This document shows, piece after piece, positions 23,688 to 34,514 of a stretch of DNA of 64,000 nt. The stretch lies in contig JAKZZE010000018.1 of assembly GCA_024220505.1 (NCBI GenBank), positions 868,001-932,000 on the forward strand, written 5' to 3'. The DNA is from Rhizopus arrhizus. Lineage: Eukaryota > Mucoromycota > Mucoromycetes > Mucorales > Rhizopodaceae. The notes under the pieces were generated by a model. The model did no database searches. It was given only the letters and a program-made list of their open reading frames with translations, and was not told the origin of the DNA. The position numbers were made by a program, and so were the translations under genes. The first letter of the stretch is position 1; each line of letters begins with the position of its first letter.

Positions 23688-25647
23688 ATGCAGGCCCCAG
23701 TGATTGTTATGAGTAAGAAGAAGATTGTGCTCACATAATAAATAGACTCATGTGTTTGATAGATACCAATATGGAAAGAGAGTCAGGACGTAAGGCTCAA
23801 CTCTCTAATATTACTGCTGCAAAGGTAAAGGATTAATAATCTATTTATGTCTCCGTCAATCTCATCTTGTTTATAGACAGTGGCTGATGTCATCCGTACT
23901 TGTCTTGGTCCTCGTTCAATGTTAAAGATGTTACTTGACCCTATGGGTGGCATCTTATTAACAAACGACGGTAACGCCATCCTTCGTGAAATTGAAGTAG
24001 ATCATCCAGCTGCCAAAAGTATGATTGAACTTTCTAGAACTCAAGATGAAGAGGTTGGTGATGGTACCACTAGCGTCATTATTCTCGGTAAAGTGTCCCT
24101 TTTGAAAAAGCAGTAAAAGGAACAAGTGAAAGCTTACTATATAAATTATAGCCGGTGAAGTCCTTGCTGGTGCTTTACCTCATATTCAAAACAACATTCA
24201 CCCTGTTGTCATTATCAGTGCCTTCAAGAAAGCGCTTGAAGATGCCTTAAAAGTAGTTGAAGAAATTTCTACACCTGTAGATGTCAATAACACAGAAGAG
24301 ATGCTGAGCTTAATCAAGTCATCCATTGGCACTAAATTCACAAGCACTTGGAGCGACTTGATGTGTAAATTGGCCTTGGATGCCGTTCGTACTGTTGCCA
24401 TTAAGGAGGAAGGTACCGAGAAAACAGAAGTAGATATTAAGCGATATGCTCGTGTCGAAAAGATTCCTGGTGGAGAGATTGAACAATCTCAAGTCTTGGA
24501 TGGTATCATCTTGAACAAGGATGTTACTCATCCCAAGATGCGTCGTCGTATTGAAAACCCACGTGTCATCTTATTAGACTGTCCTCTTGAATACAAAAAG
24601 GGTGAATCCCAAACAAACATTGAGATCACAAAGGAGACTGATTGGAACCGTATTCTTCAAATTGAAGAAGAACAAGTGAAGGCTATGTGTGACAAGATCA
24701 TTTCTTTGAAGCCCGATTTAGTCTTTACTGAAAAGGGTGTTTCTGGTATGTGAAAAAAGAAGAAATACATGATGTGCATCTAACCTCTTTTATAGATCTC
24801 GCCCAACATTATTTTGTCAAAGCCAATATCACTGCCATTCGTCGTGTTCGTAAGACGGATAACAACCGTATTGCTCGTGCTGTTGGCGCCACGATTGTTA
24901 ACCGTGTAGATGATCTTCGTGAATCTGATGTGGGTACCAAGTGTGGTCTTTTCAATATTGACAAAATCGGTGATGAATACTTTACCTTTTTGACAAAATG
25001 TGAGGATCCCAAGGCTTGTTCTATCGTTTTGCGTGGTCCCAGTAAAGACATTATTAACGAAGTTGAACGTAACCTTCAAGATGCCATGTGTGTCGCACGT
25101 AATGTGTTTTTCAGCGCTAAGCTTGCTCCTGGTGGTGGCGCAACAGAAATGGCTGTCGCTGTCAAGCTCGAAGAAAAGGCAAAATTGATTGAAGGTGTTG
25201 AACAATGGCCTTATAGATCTGTGGCAGAAGCCATGGAAGTCATTCCTCGTACTCTGGTTCAAAACTGCGGTGGAAATGCAATCAAGACCTTAACACAATT
25301 GAGAGCTAAACACACTGCTGGTGAGCATTCATTCGGTATTGATGGTGAAGCTGGTAAGGTGGTTGACATGAAAGATTACGGTATTTGGGAACCCAGTGCT
25401 GTGAAGGTCCAAACAATTAAAACAGCCATTGAAGTAAGAATGAACGACAAGGATAATGTAAAATAATATTTTAACTTTATGTATAGTCTGCATGCTTATT
25501 ATTGAGAGTTGATGATATTGTGTCTGGCCTTTCAAAGAATAGACAACCTGCCCCACAAGGAGGAGCTCCTGAGGTAAAGAAAGGAATAGGATGAGATTAA
25601 AAGAGACTAAAAAGAAATTCTAAAAACAGGGCATGGAACAACAGTAA
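23688..25647 (+). CDS. CCT3: Chaperonin CCT gamma subunit (TCP-1 complex)
   Basis: Subunit of the cytosolic TRiC/CCT chaperonin that folds actin and tubulin. Seven exons: 23688-23712, 23763-23824, 23877-24087, 24152-24745, 24796-25433, 25487-25573 and 25630-25647, 544 residues (human 545). Group II chaperonin motifs: LGPRSMLKMLLDPMGGILLT, NDGNAILREIEVDHPAAKSM, the ATP-binding GDGTTSVI, and the C-terminal GGGATEMAVAVKLEEKAK and YGIWEPSAVKVQTIKTAIE. The start MQAPVIVMNTNMERESGRKA is typical of the gamma subunit. The last coding exon is only 18 nt (GMEQQ). Confidence 0.97.
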
Positions 25648-25938
25648 ATAATTACAAAATAAATTTCCTTCATGTTTTTATAAAAAAAAAAGCATTATAT
25701 ACACTTATTTGTTTTCTTTCCTTGAAATAAAGCACCTTGTACGGTATTAATTCATAAAAGTTTTTAGAAACCTACAACATGAACCGAGTTAAATCATGAT
25801 TATAGGCAAGCAAATGATACGAGTAAAATCATAGTTTGATGGATTAATTTTCATTTATTAAAAGCTATTATTATGAAATGCAAGCAAAGGGAAAAATAGT
25901 AATATTAAGATGGTATTTTGATAACAATAAAAAAAAAA

Positions 25939-28097
25939 TTAAGGACAGTTGTCGAATAAGCCTTCAGGGCAAGATCCAGTAAAAACGTAAGGTGCAACAT
26001 TTGACAACTTGAAGACAGCTTGAAGAATAGCAGAGATACCTTGACCAGCAATCATACCACCAGCAGTACTGTACATATAGTTATCCCAAGCGACGGGGTC
26101 AATTTTCTTCCAGATCTTACCAGCGCACCAACCGATGAACATTGCCAAGGGAACTTCAGGTTGAGTGTTGATCATGGCAATACCGATGGCAGAGACAGAA
26201 GGGAAGTAGCGGTGGAATTTCTTGGGGACCAAGAATTCACGGATAAAGGGTGCAATGACACCGACAACAGCAGCGATAGCAGTGACAATGATAGAACCCT
26301 TTGACAAAGGTTCACCTCCACCGGTCAAGAGTAAAGTGACCTTGTACCAGGCTTGAACAGCGACCAAACCAAACTCACATTCACCAGGGATGACAGGACC
26401 AAGTTTAGTAACACAAGGATAAGCATCAGCAAAGAGAATGAAGAGACCGGCACCGATGGCGATAGCAAAGAAGGAGGCAACAAATTGAGCCCAGAATTGA
26501 GAACGAGGAGAGGCACCGACGAGTTGACCGGTCTTGAGATCACCCACCATGTCAACAGATTGAGCAGCAGCAGAAGCAGAGATGTTACCGGCCATCAAAT
26601 TGTTCTTGCGTACTTGATTGATTGAATCAGCAGGCATCTTGGCAAAGACAAGCTGAGACATTTTACCAATGGAACCTGTAGGGTTAATGTCTGTTTCACC
26701 CGCAGCTTGAACACCGACAAAGGAAAAGATGAAACCGAGAATGACGGCAACGATGGATTGATAGACAGGCATACCGAAATAGCGACCCATGATGGCACAG
26801 GTAAAGATGATGGAAATAAATGTACCACCGACCCACCATGAGGTAGGGACCAGTTCGTCGTCTGCAAATACTTCATCTGGATCGCGTTCACCAGACAACA
26901 TGTGCTTTTGTTTATCGCTCAATTCCTTCTTGAACACACGAGCCTTGACGAAAGCAAAGAAGACGAGACAACCATTGTACATGCCAAGAACACCGCCCTT
27001 GACACCACGCCAGAGGGTATCATAACGAACAGCGAGTTCAGCAAATGAGGTGAGGACCATGAGGGCAATACCAGGCCACAAGAAGAAAGATTGGGTTGAA
27101 TCACCCAAATCACTAAAGCCCATGGGTTGAACAAAGGAACCGTTGTGAACACAAACAGGGCCGATGATACCATAGACCAAGAGAGAAGTGAAAAGAAGGT
27201 GTGAACCGTGTTACCGGGTGTCATTAAGCCAGCACCAAAGAAAGGAAAGTCCCACTTGAAGACCCAACCCCAGTCGAGATCAGCGCTCATCATGGGAACA
27301 TAGCGATTAGCGTCATTTCCAATCCACCAAAGAATATGGATCGTGTCAAAGAAGGGAACCCAATAAGCAATCAAGTTCCAAATAAAAGAGATACCAAACC
27401 AGACACCCATCCACATGGCCTTCTTCATCGCTTCCTTTTCACCTTCGACAGTACTGTGGAGAGAGATGATGGTGGTAGCAGCAGCACGGGGAGTAGGGAA
27501 AGTCAAGTCCTGCTTGACAACAAAGTGATCACGAAGAGGAACAGCAAAGAAGAGACCGTAAAAGGCAGCAGAGATAGCAAAGAGGAAAAGTGCGGCAGCA
27601 TCATCTCGGGGGTTTGTCATCAAGCCAAGTTTGTACATGGCAGGGATACCAGATACGAAACCGGCAGAGAGACCACCTGCAGTTGTGGCAGCCGATTGAG
27701 CCGTACAGTTTTCTTTGGGACCAAAGTAACCACCACCCCATTTGGGCGGTAAGATACGTGAGATGGGTTTGATGATGGCGAATGAGAAAATAGCACCAAA
27801 GAGTGAAGCACCAAATGTCCAACCGATTTTTAAACCGAGATATGTATTTGAAGCAGCTATTAAGAAAGGAATTCAATTAGATCACTGAACATAGATGGCT
27901 TATAAATGATTTTGTTTACCAACTAAACAACCCAGAAGAGATCCTACGATCGCAGCACGCCATGTAAATTGATATTCCTCAATCTGTAATTCTCTTGTAC
28001 TTGGATCTGTTTCTACTTTTACTTGTTCATCTATCGATTGAATATCATATTCGATTTTTTCATTTGTATATTTCGGAGGTGTTGATGAGACATCCAT
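25939..28097 (-). CDS. OPT-family oligopeptide/metal-chelate transporter, apparent frameshift
   Basis: Multi-span proton-coupled transporter of the OPT superfamily, plasma membrane or vacuole; substrate (peptide or metal-siderophore) unknown. Exon 1 27920-28097 encodes a hydrophilic acidic N-terminus followed by QFTWRAAIVGSLLGCLV. Exon 2 27856-25939 encodes the membrane domain, with NTYLGLKIGWTFGASLFGAI, WGGGYFGPKENCTAQSAATT, LTFPTPRAAATTIISLH, QVRKNNLMAGNISASAAAQS and MVGDLKTGQLVGASPRSQFW. Near 27191-27194 the minus-strand T-run CTTCTTTTCAC shifts frame: HTFF continues as SLLSW in one frame, while SLLVYGIIGPVCVHNG lies in another. Two surplus bases would explain it, and no intron fits. Conceptual length is about 697 residues. 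Confidence 0.85.
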
Positions 28098-28990
28098 AAT
28101 AATTATTTACACAATTAAAAGAAAGGAAGAGAAAAAAAAAAAAAAAGAAGACAATACAGAAATACAATAAAAAAGAAAAAAGAGTTTTTATACTTGACAG
28201 TTCAAATCTGTTCTTTTGCGGTAAATTAAATTTTACACCAATGAATCCCACTGAAATGTTATCTTGAGCCAATAAGGTCATCGTTCTCTATTTTCGCACA
28301 ATTCGTCTACTTTTTTCGCACGATGGGTCTCAAGCAATCGAATTCCTTTTTAAGTAATTCAATCCAATTATGGTGATATAAGGTTACCTTTTTCTTATTA
28401 ATGTTCAATCTTGATATTATTCCAAAGTGTAGGATTTATATCAATAAACGACATGATTTCGTAATACAATTAAGAATAAGATGATTAAACTATCTTTTTC
28501 TCTCTCTTATGAATGCTTGTATCTATTCTAATTCTTATTTTTACGTGAAAAATAATAGTTTAAATAGCACATGACTCATATTGAATTATATAGTAACTTA
28601 GTTTGAATTTGATCTTGTTTGATATCGGAAACAATTAGAAAGCTATGTAATAAGAGATTTGATTTATTTTACACTTTATAAGAGAATGAATCTATCCATG
28701 TTTATTGTTTATTGTGACCAAATAAGAGATAAACCATAATTGGTTTAAGCTGATAAAAAGAAAAAAAAAAAAAAAGAGCTATTTTGTACAAGACATAAAT
28801 AAGGTGACTCAGAAATAAAAATAGTTTAAATCAACGCATCGAGTGATAGAAATCAATTCACATTGTCTTTCAACAGATTTCGATCCACACGTCCTTCTTT
28901 TGTCCGAGATAGTTTGATCTATGCTTATTTAAATTTCTTTTATTGAATTACAATAGAAAAAAAAAAAAAAAAAAAAAAAAAAAGAAAAAC

Positions 28991-29044
28991 GGGGGATAGA
29001 CCGCAGTAAGGAGACTACTGGTTACACAGTCCCTGCTATTTCCC
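28991..29044 (-). other. Nested hairpin next to a long T-run
   Basis: GGGGGATAG (28991-28999) can pair with CTATTTCCC (29036-29044, two G-T pairs). Inside, CAGTA (29004-29008) pairs with TACTG (29016-29020) around a 7-nt loop. Read on the minus strand the structure is followed by a long T-run, as at an RNA polymerase III end. No tRNA T-arm or family match is seen, so any RNA gene is speculative. Confidence 0.2.
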
Positions 29045-29392
29045 AGCATCATGTAAGCAAGTCGTATGATTGCTATTCTTTTAGTTTTTAGTTTTTAGTT
29101 GTCCTTTATTTTTGGTGTAAAGAAAGTGTCTGTTGATTCAAGTACAAGATGTTGAATTACCGGGTTTACTGTTTAAAACCAGAAAAGGTAAGAAAATGAA
29201 CAGGTACAACTTGAAAAGCACACACAAAAAAAGTATCCAAAACATGCAATCAAGATAACTAAAAAAGACAAAATGACTGGTTATCTTTCTGTACACAATC
29301 AAAATAGAATATGATTGGAAACATGCCAATGACAAAGAGGGAAAAATAAATAAATCGTGTGACAAAACAAAGAAAGAGAATGTGTTCATATG

Positions 29393-29393
<1 letters not shown>

Positions 29394-29439
<46 letters not shown>
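29394..29439. repeat. Poly-T tract of 46 nt
   Basis: Uninterrupted run of T in the spacer; the longest homopolymer in the window. Its length is likely variable and hard to sequence exactly. Confidence 0.95.
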
Positions 29440-29444
<5 letters not shown>

Positions 29445-30350
29445 CTGTAAAACTCTTGACCAATAAATGATACACAATGCTTGAATTGTGTGACGTTTCA
29501 ATCATGCTCTACAAAACTATAAATTAGGATTGAGTTGTTTGAAAGTAGGTTGAATATGATTTCTTGATGAGATCGTGTATTGATACATTATTGAATTACT
29601 TGAATCTTGACATTCTTTAATCGCTTTCTTAATTAACTTGGTATGACATGAGATAAGAATCACATTATTCGCCTAAAATCGCCGGATTTTTACCAAAAAG
29701 ATTCTTTTTTTCCTCTTTTGGTGTGTCTTGCTTTCTTTTGAATCCTATTTTCATGATAAATATCTGTTTATGCTTTCTACAAGTTCAATTTATGTCACCT
29801 TTAAGAAATGATGAAAGAATAGAAAGCATAGATTGTCAATAAACACAATTGGTTATTTAATATCTAAAGAAAGTCAGTGATGAAAGGAATCAGATGTATT
29901 TCTAGGTTATTGTTCATCAAATAGAATGGTTGTCTTTTTAATAATTGATTTCTAAACAATATTTGTATTTCTGATGGTTGATAAAGCTGAATAAAATACA
30001 TGTAAAACGTCTACTCTCTTTTCAAACTATCCTTCACTCTCTTCCTACAGCATCATTGAATTCAAGCTTGTTTCGAATGGAACTAATGAAAACTCAGCTG
30101 TTACTGAATTATTATGAATGGTGTTATTGGCTGTGAATAAAGAGAAAACTTGATTTCTTATGATTCACTTTGACAGCATCAAGCTCTTTACGTATCCCTA
30201 TCCTCTGTATCCAACCCCTCCTTTCTCTCTCTCTTTCCCCCCTCCTCTTCTCTCCTTTTTTCTGTCTAAATTGTCTTTTTTTTTTTTTTTTTTTTTTTTC
30301 AGGAGATTTTTTCAATTTTTTTTTTTTTTCTTCTTTTAACTCATAAATTA

Positions 30351-31756
30351 ATGTTTTCTTTTTCTTTTCGACGCAATAACAATTTAACAGATATTTATTG
30401 GGAAAAGAATGATTGGTATAGAAAGCATGGATACAGCTTACCCTTAGATACCTATTTTATATTACAGTGGATTAGTTTGATCATCTTGGACATGTGTTTT
30501 TTTGGATTTCTTGCTCATTTTGTTTCCAGTTATGAATCACACCATGACACTATAAAAGCAGAGTGGAATGAATTTCAAAACTGGGTAGAGAATCCTTTGA
30601 TGACTTGGAATACACTTGTTATGTTTGGACTCAGTTTAGTTGTAAAAATATTGAGTGTGACAACTTCAATGATTGACACTGAAGATGAGATTGTCAAAAA
30701 GCAACAGATGCCTAGAAGTCAAACCTATCTGAAACGGTTTGGAATGCCAGTCGTTGATAGTTTTACAGGCATTTGTAATATCTGTCGTGTGAAAGTGTAA
30801 GAGAGAAAAGAAAGAAAGAAAGAAAAAAAAAAAAAAAAAAGGGGGGAGAAGGTTGATTTGATTATTTTAGGGCAAAGAGTACACGACATTGTAAATTATG
30901 CAATAAATGTATAGATACAATGGATCATCACTGTAAATGGTTAAATTGTTGTATAGGAAAAAAGAATTACAGGTAAAATGATGATGAGAATGAAAAAATA
31001 AATAACTCATATCACACATAGAATATTCTTAATATTAGTATTTTGCGCCTTTTTAGCTTTATCTTGGTACATTTACACAGCCTTATATGTGACCTATTTA
31101 TGCTTTTATAGAAAGAATGTGTTCCTTATTCATGGTAATAGTAAAGTTATAAATTATAGAATGACTTCTAATTTATTATAAGCTTTCCGATTGTTTTCAA
31201 TAGATGATGTTACCAATGATAGAGTCTATCAGCTGTGTTTATCGTTGACTTTACTTATTACAGTAATATCAGTTATATCATTCCTTGCAATCACTAGGTT
31301 ATTCATATTTCATTTACAATTAAGTAAAGTATATCTTCTTTAGAATAATCTCTCTAATTCCCTCTTTTATTAGGTAGATTGAACATGACCACGATTGAAT
31401 ACTTGAATAGAAAACCTGTTTATATTGATGATTATGTTTCAGAAAATGATGATAACGATCATCGTTTCATGCGATTCATTACACAAAAAATGCGTCGTAC
31501 CTGGATGAGAGTAGTACGAAAAGGTTACCATAAAGTAAAAAATACCAAGGATGATACCCAGGTTGACATGGAAGAATTCTTTGCAACAAGAACAATAAGA
31601 CCAACAATAATAAATGAACAAGAAATTGATTATGATGATGATATGGGATTAGACATGTCTTTTCTTCAACAACCCAATACAAGTAAAATAGCAAAATTAT
31701 TAGATATTTCAGAACAAGAAGTACGACAACAGCAATCTAAAGTATCACATAAATAA
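30351..31756 (+). CDS. DHHC-type palmitoyltransferase
   Basis: Membrane S-acyltransferase that palmitoylates cysteines of target proteins. Exons 30351-30796, 30871-30972, 31022-31134, 31204-31323 and 31374-31756, in phase, 387 residues. Two membrane segments (about 37-60 and 85-105) precede the Cys-rich domain: [20 protein letters not shown] then [15 protein letters not shown], with the catalytic DHHC at about 167-170. Two more helices follow ([20 protein letters not shown], and [18 protein letters not shown]), then the TTIE (T-T-x-E) motif at about 266-269. The C-terminal cytosolic tail is acidic and carries no other domain. A long T-tract precedes the start ATG. Substrates cannot be told from the sequence. 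Confidence 0.93.
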
Positions 31757-31920
31757 ATACCGCTCACATGTCGTCACACCCTTCTCTCACTCTCACTCCC
31801 TTCTATCTATTTGAGTAAATAATGGACGCGTTTTATACATGATAAAGAGGGGGCTGGGGTGGGAAGAGTGAGCAATTTTTTTTTTTTTAATTATTATTTT
31901 CTTTCTCTTTCTTTATTATT

Positions 31921-32784
31921 ATGTCTAATATACAAATCCATTTGGATAAAGATACTTTTGCTTTGGATGGAGCAAGACCTAATTCAAACAGTCAAATAAC
32001 AGGTTATATTCAATCAGAAATGATTCCTACTTGGAATATACAACTTCAGTTGATTGGAACAGAACAGGTTGGTAAACATTCAAATGTGATTGTAGATGAT
32101 ACCTTTCATTTGTCCAATATGGATTGGATCTCAACCGAGGATGGTTTCTATCAATTACCATTTACACTTACCGTACCCAACAATCTACCAATTTCATTCC
32201 AAATAAAACAAGCCAGTATTTATTATGTGATTCAGATCATCACTCTTTCAGAAAGAGTGATACAACCTATCGAATTTTATAAATCCTATCAACATCACTC
32301 AACACCCACCAGACTCTTTTGGGGTATCGCTAAAGAATCAAATAGTAAATGGCAGTATGAGCTAGAGTTCCCTAGTGCATTTGATTTGTCAACCAAAAGG
32401 GATATTTATAGTTTATCTGTTAGATTAAGGTCAAGTAATACCACTCAAACTTATTGCTTGATTACATGTCAAATCATACAAACAATTCATTTAAAAGGGT
32501 AAACAAAATGAATACGATAAACTATAGAACATTAAAGATAAAGTAGATACAAGGATCAACATCAGACATTGACAGGTGCCTCTGAATTATTAAAAAATCC
32601 AAATAGAACATGGATCGAACCATGCTTTATTGAATTCGATTTGGCTCATCCAATGTTATTACCAACAGTAAATCAAAAACAAGGTTTATGTGTTTTACAT
32701 TCGATTCGAATCACTTGTTTATTTCAAAAGGAAGGATACACAATGAATTTTGAATTTCCACTGTACATCAGTTTATTAAATTAA
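31921..32784 (+). CDS. Arrestin-like N-domain protein
   Basis: Exons 31921-32498 and 32547-32784, intron 48 nt, 271 residues. It is all-beta in character: IQIHLDKDTFALDGARPNSN then SQITGYIQ (the strand-loop-strand of arrestin N domains, with a G-x-I after a polar loop), then IQLQLIGTEQVGK, YQLPFTLTVPNNLPISF, SIYYVIQIITLSE and VRLRSSNTTQTYCLITCQII. It probably belongs to the alpha-arrestin or Vps26/Spo0M-like fold group, which act as adaptors in cargo sorting. No PPxY motif is visible, so ubiquitin-ligase recruitment is not supported. Its TAA stop overlaps the stop of the convergent CRAL-TRIO gene. Confidence 0.6.
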
Positions 32785-33883
32785 TTGTAATCAATCACTT
32801 TATATGGTCTTCCTGTCTTTTCTAAGAGTGAAGACCAATAAGGTTCTAACTCGTATAAATAATTAAATCTACCACCAAAATCACATTCTAATTGATCTTC
32901 TTCAATGTAATCTTTTATATGAACCCATTCATTACTCGTACTCTTTGTATCCTTTTCTTCATTTGAATCATACACAAATTTAATCTTATTTTTTGTTACT
33001 GGATCCATAAATGGTGAAATCACTTTGAAGGTAGCAAAGAAGAACCAAGGTGCTATCAATCGATTAACATCTCGTCATCTTCTCATCCTACTTACATTTA
33101 ACCACAAAGGCAACACCCAGTCTTTCAGGATAGTGATTACCCAAGATGTCTAGAAACTTTTTACAAGTAGCCACACTTGGATTATGTGAAGCAGATGAAT
33201 CCTTAAAGTCAACAATGATCGCAATATTCTCTACTTTCTCTGGCATCAATCGAATACCACGCTCTAAACTAAACACGATATGCTTCACTTGTCTTTCTCC
33301 ATCTTTAGAGTTTTGAAGTCTTGGTCTCATAATCCAAACAGGTCTTCCACATTTATCGAATCCGTTAAAGTACATTTTACCTGTCTCTGCCTACATTGAT
33401 TTATAAGCACCCTCGTTTGCTTATTAATTTTTTTAAATTTTTATTTTACCTCAGGTTTAATATAGTCAGGATCAAGTTGATCAGGACGATAATCACGTCT
33501 CCAGAGAACAGTGTTTTCAAGCATGGTCTTTGCATTCTATAAAAGCATGTTTAGATTTATAGGATAGTTCAATAAATAAATACCTCATAATTCCATTTTC
33601 TTGCACGCATATATCTTTTTAATGTAGCTTCTGTGATAAATCCTCTTTCATTTGGATAGTATTCATGTGTTTCTGGAAGCATGATGGACTCAATGTACTT
33701 TTTCAGTTGAACTAATTTCTCTTGCTGTTCTTCTGTTAATGCTGGATGTTCCATGGGCTTGTATACACTAGAAATTGTTAACTTGGGTTCATGAACAACA
33801 GGTCCATATTCATCGATGTGTCCTGTACTGGGAGCCTTTAAACTTGCCGTAGAATTCGACTTTAATCTATTAAATAAGCTCAT
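32781..33883 (-). CDS. CRAL-TRIO (Sec14-like) lipid-binding/transfer protein
   Basis: Exons 33584-33883, 33450-33536, 33096-33390 and 32781-33052, introns 43-59 nt, 317 residues. The N-terminal CRAL-TRIO-N helices (EEQQEKLVQLKKYIESIMLP, TLKRYMRARKWNYENAKTML, ENTVLWRRDYRP) precede the lipid-binding domain: GKMYFNGFDKCGRPVWIMRP, NIAIIVDFKDSSASHNPSVA, FLDILGNHYPERLGVAFVVK, SPWFFFATFKVISPFMDPVT and KNKIKFVYD. This is the standard Sec14 order. Such proteins exchange phosphatidylinositol or other lipids between membranes; the exact ligand is unknown. The third intron, 43 nt, is among the shortest in the window. Confidence 0.9.
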
Positions 33884-34514
33884 GATAACAAAAGAAAGGA
33901 TACAGAAAGAGAGAGAAATAAAAATAAAATAACAAAAAAAAAGGGCTTCTTTTTAAATCTGTGTAAGGCTATTTTTTTTTTTTTTTTTTTTTTTTTGTTT
34001 ACGCATTCATGTTGATTGTGCGGTAATAATTTATTTATTGGTTCGGTATAAGAACAAGAATCTTATAAACCGCAAATATAGATTTTCCGTCTTGGTTTTA
34101 ATCTATTTAAACTATACACAGCCTTACAGACATTTTTTATCATCTTTTATGTAGTAACAAGTAAATATACATTATTTTATCTTTCTTGATGTGATGTAAG
34201 AGTTATTAAAGACTCTCATGCCTTTTGTTTTTTAGTCCCGAAATAACGGAATGGATTGACTTATTTTAAACAGGGGTGACTGAGTAATGAACATCCAATC
34301 ATTTTATGGAGATTATTTACCCGGAAAAAAAAAAAAAAAAAAAAAACAGACTAATGCAAGGTTTTCAATGGTAAAGATCTACACAAAAGTGTCACACTTT
34401 AGATTTATTTTCATATATTTTCATTTATAAATAAATTCAATATTATTTACAAAGGGGAGAGGGGAAAAAAGGGTGTACAAATAAAGAGAGAGAGAGAAAA
34501 AAAGAGAGAGAGTA

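Larger units (their letters stand above)
28098..30350. other. 2.2-kb spacer between OPT and DHHC genes
   Basis: Divergent promoter region for the OPT transporter (minus) and the palmitoyltransferase (plus). It is AT-rich with long homopolymers: A-run 28957-28983, T-run 29394-29439 and T-run 30276-30299. Open frames here are low-complexity. A short nested hairpin at 28991-29044 is described separately. Confidence 0.6.

Noticed and set aside
24780..25262. 160-codon minus-strand frame
   Set aside because: Antisense to the well-supported CCT3 exons and without any domain.
26020..26304. Plus-strand frames within 26.0-27.8 kb
   Set aside because: Shadows of the OPT transporter on the opposite strand.
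28991..29044. tRNA gene
   Set aside because: One 5-bp stem with a 7-nt loop looks like an anticodon arm, but there is no T-arm or D-arm and no B-box.
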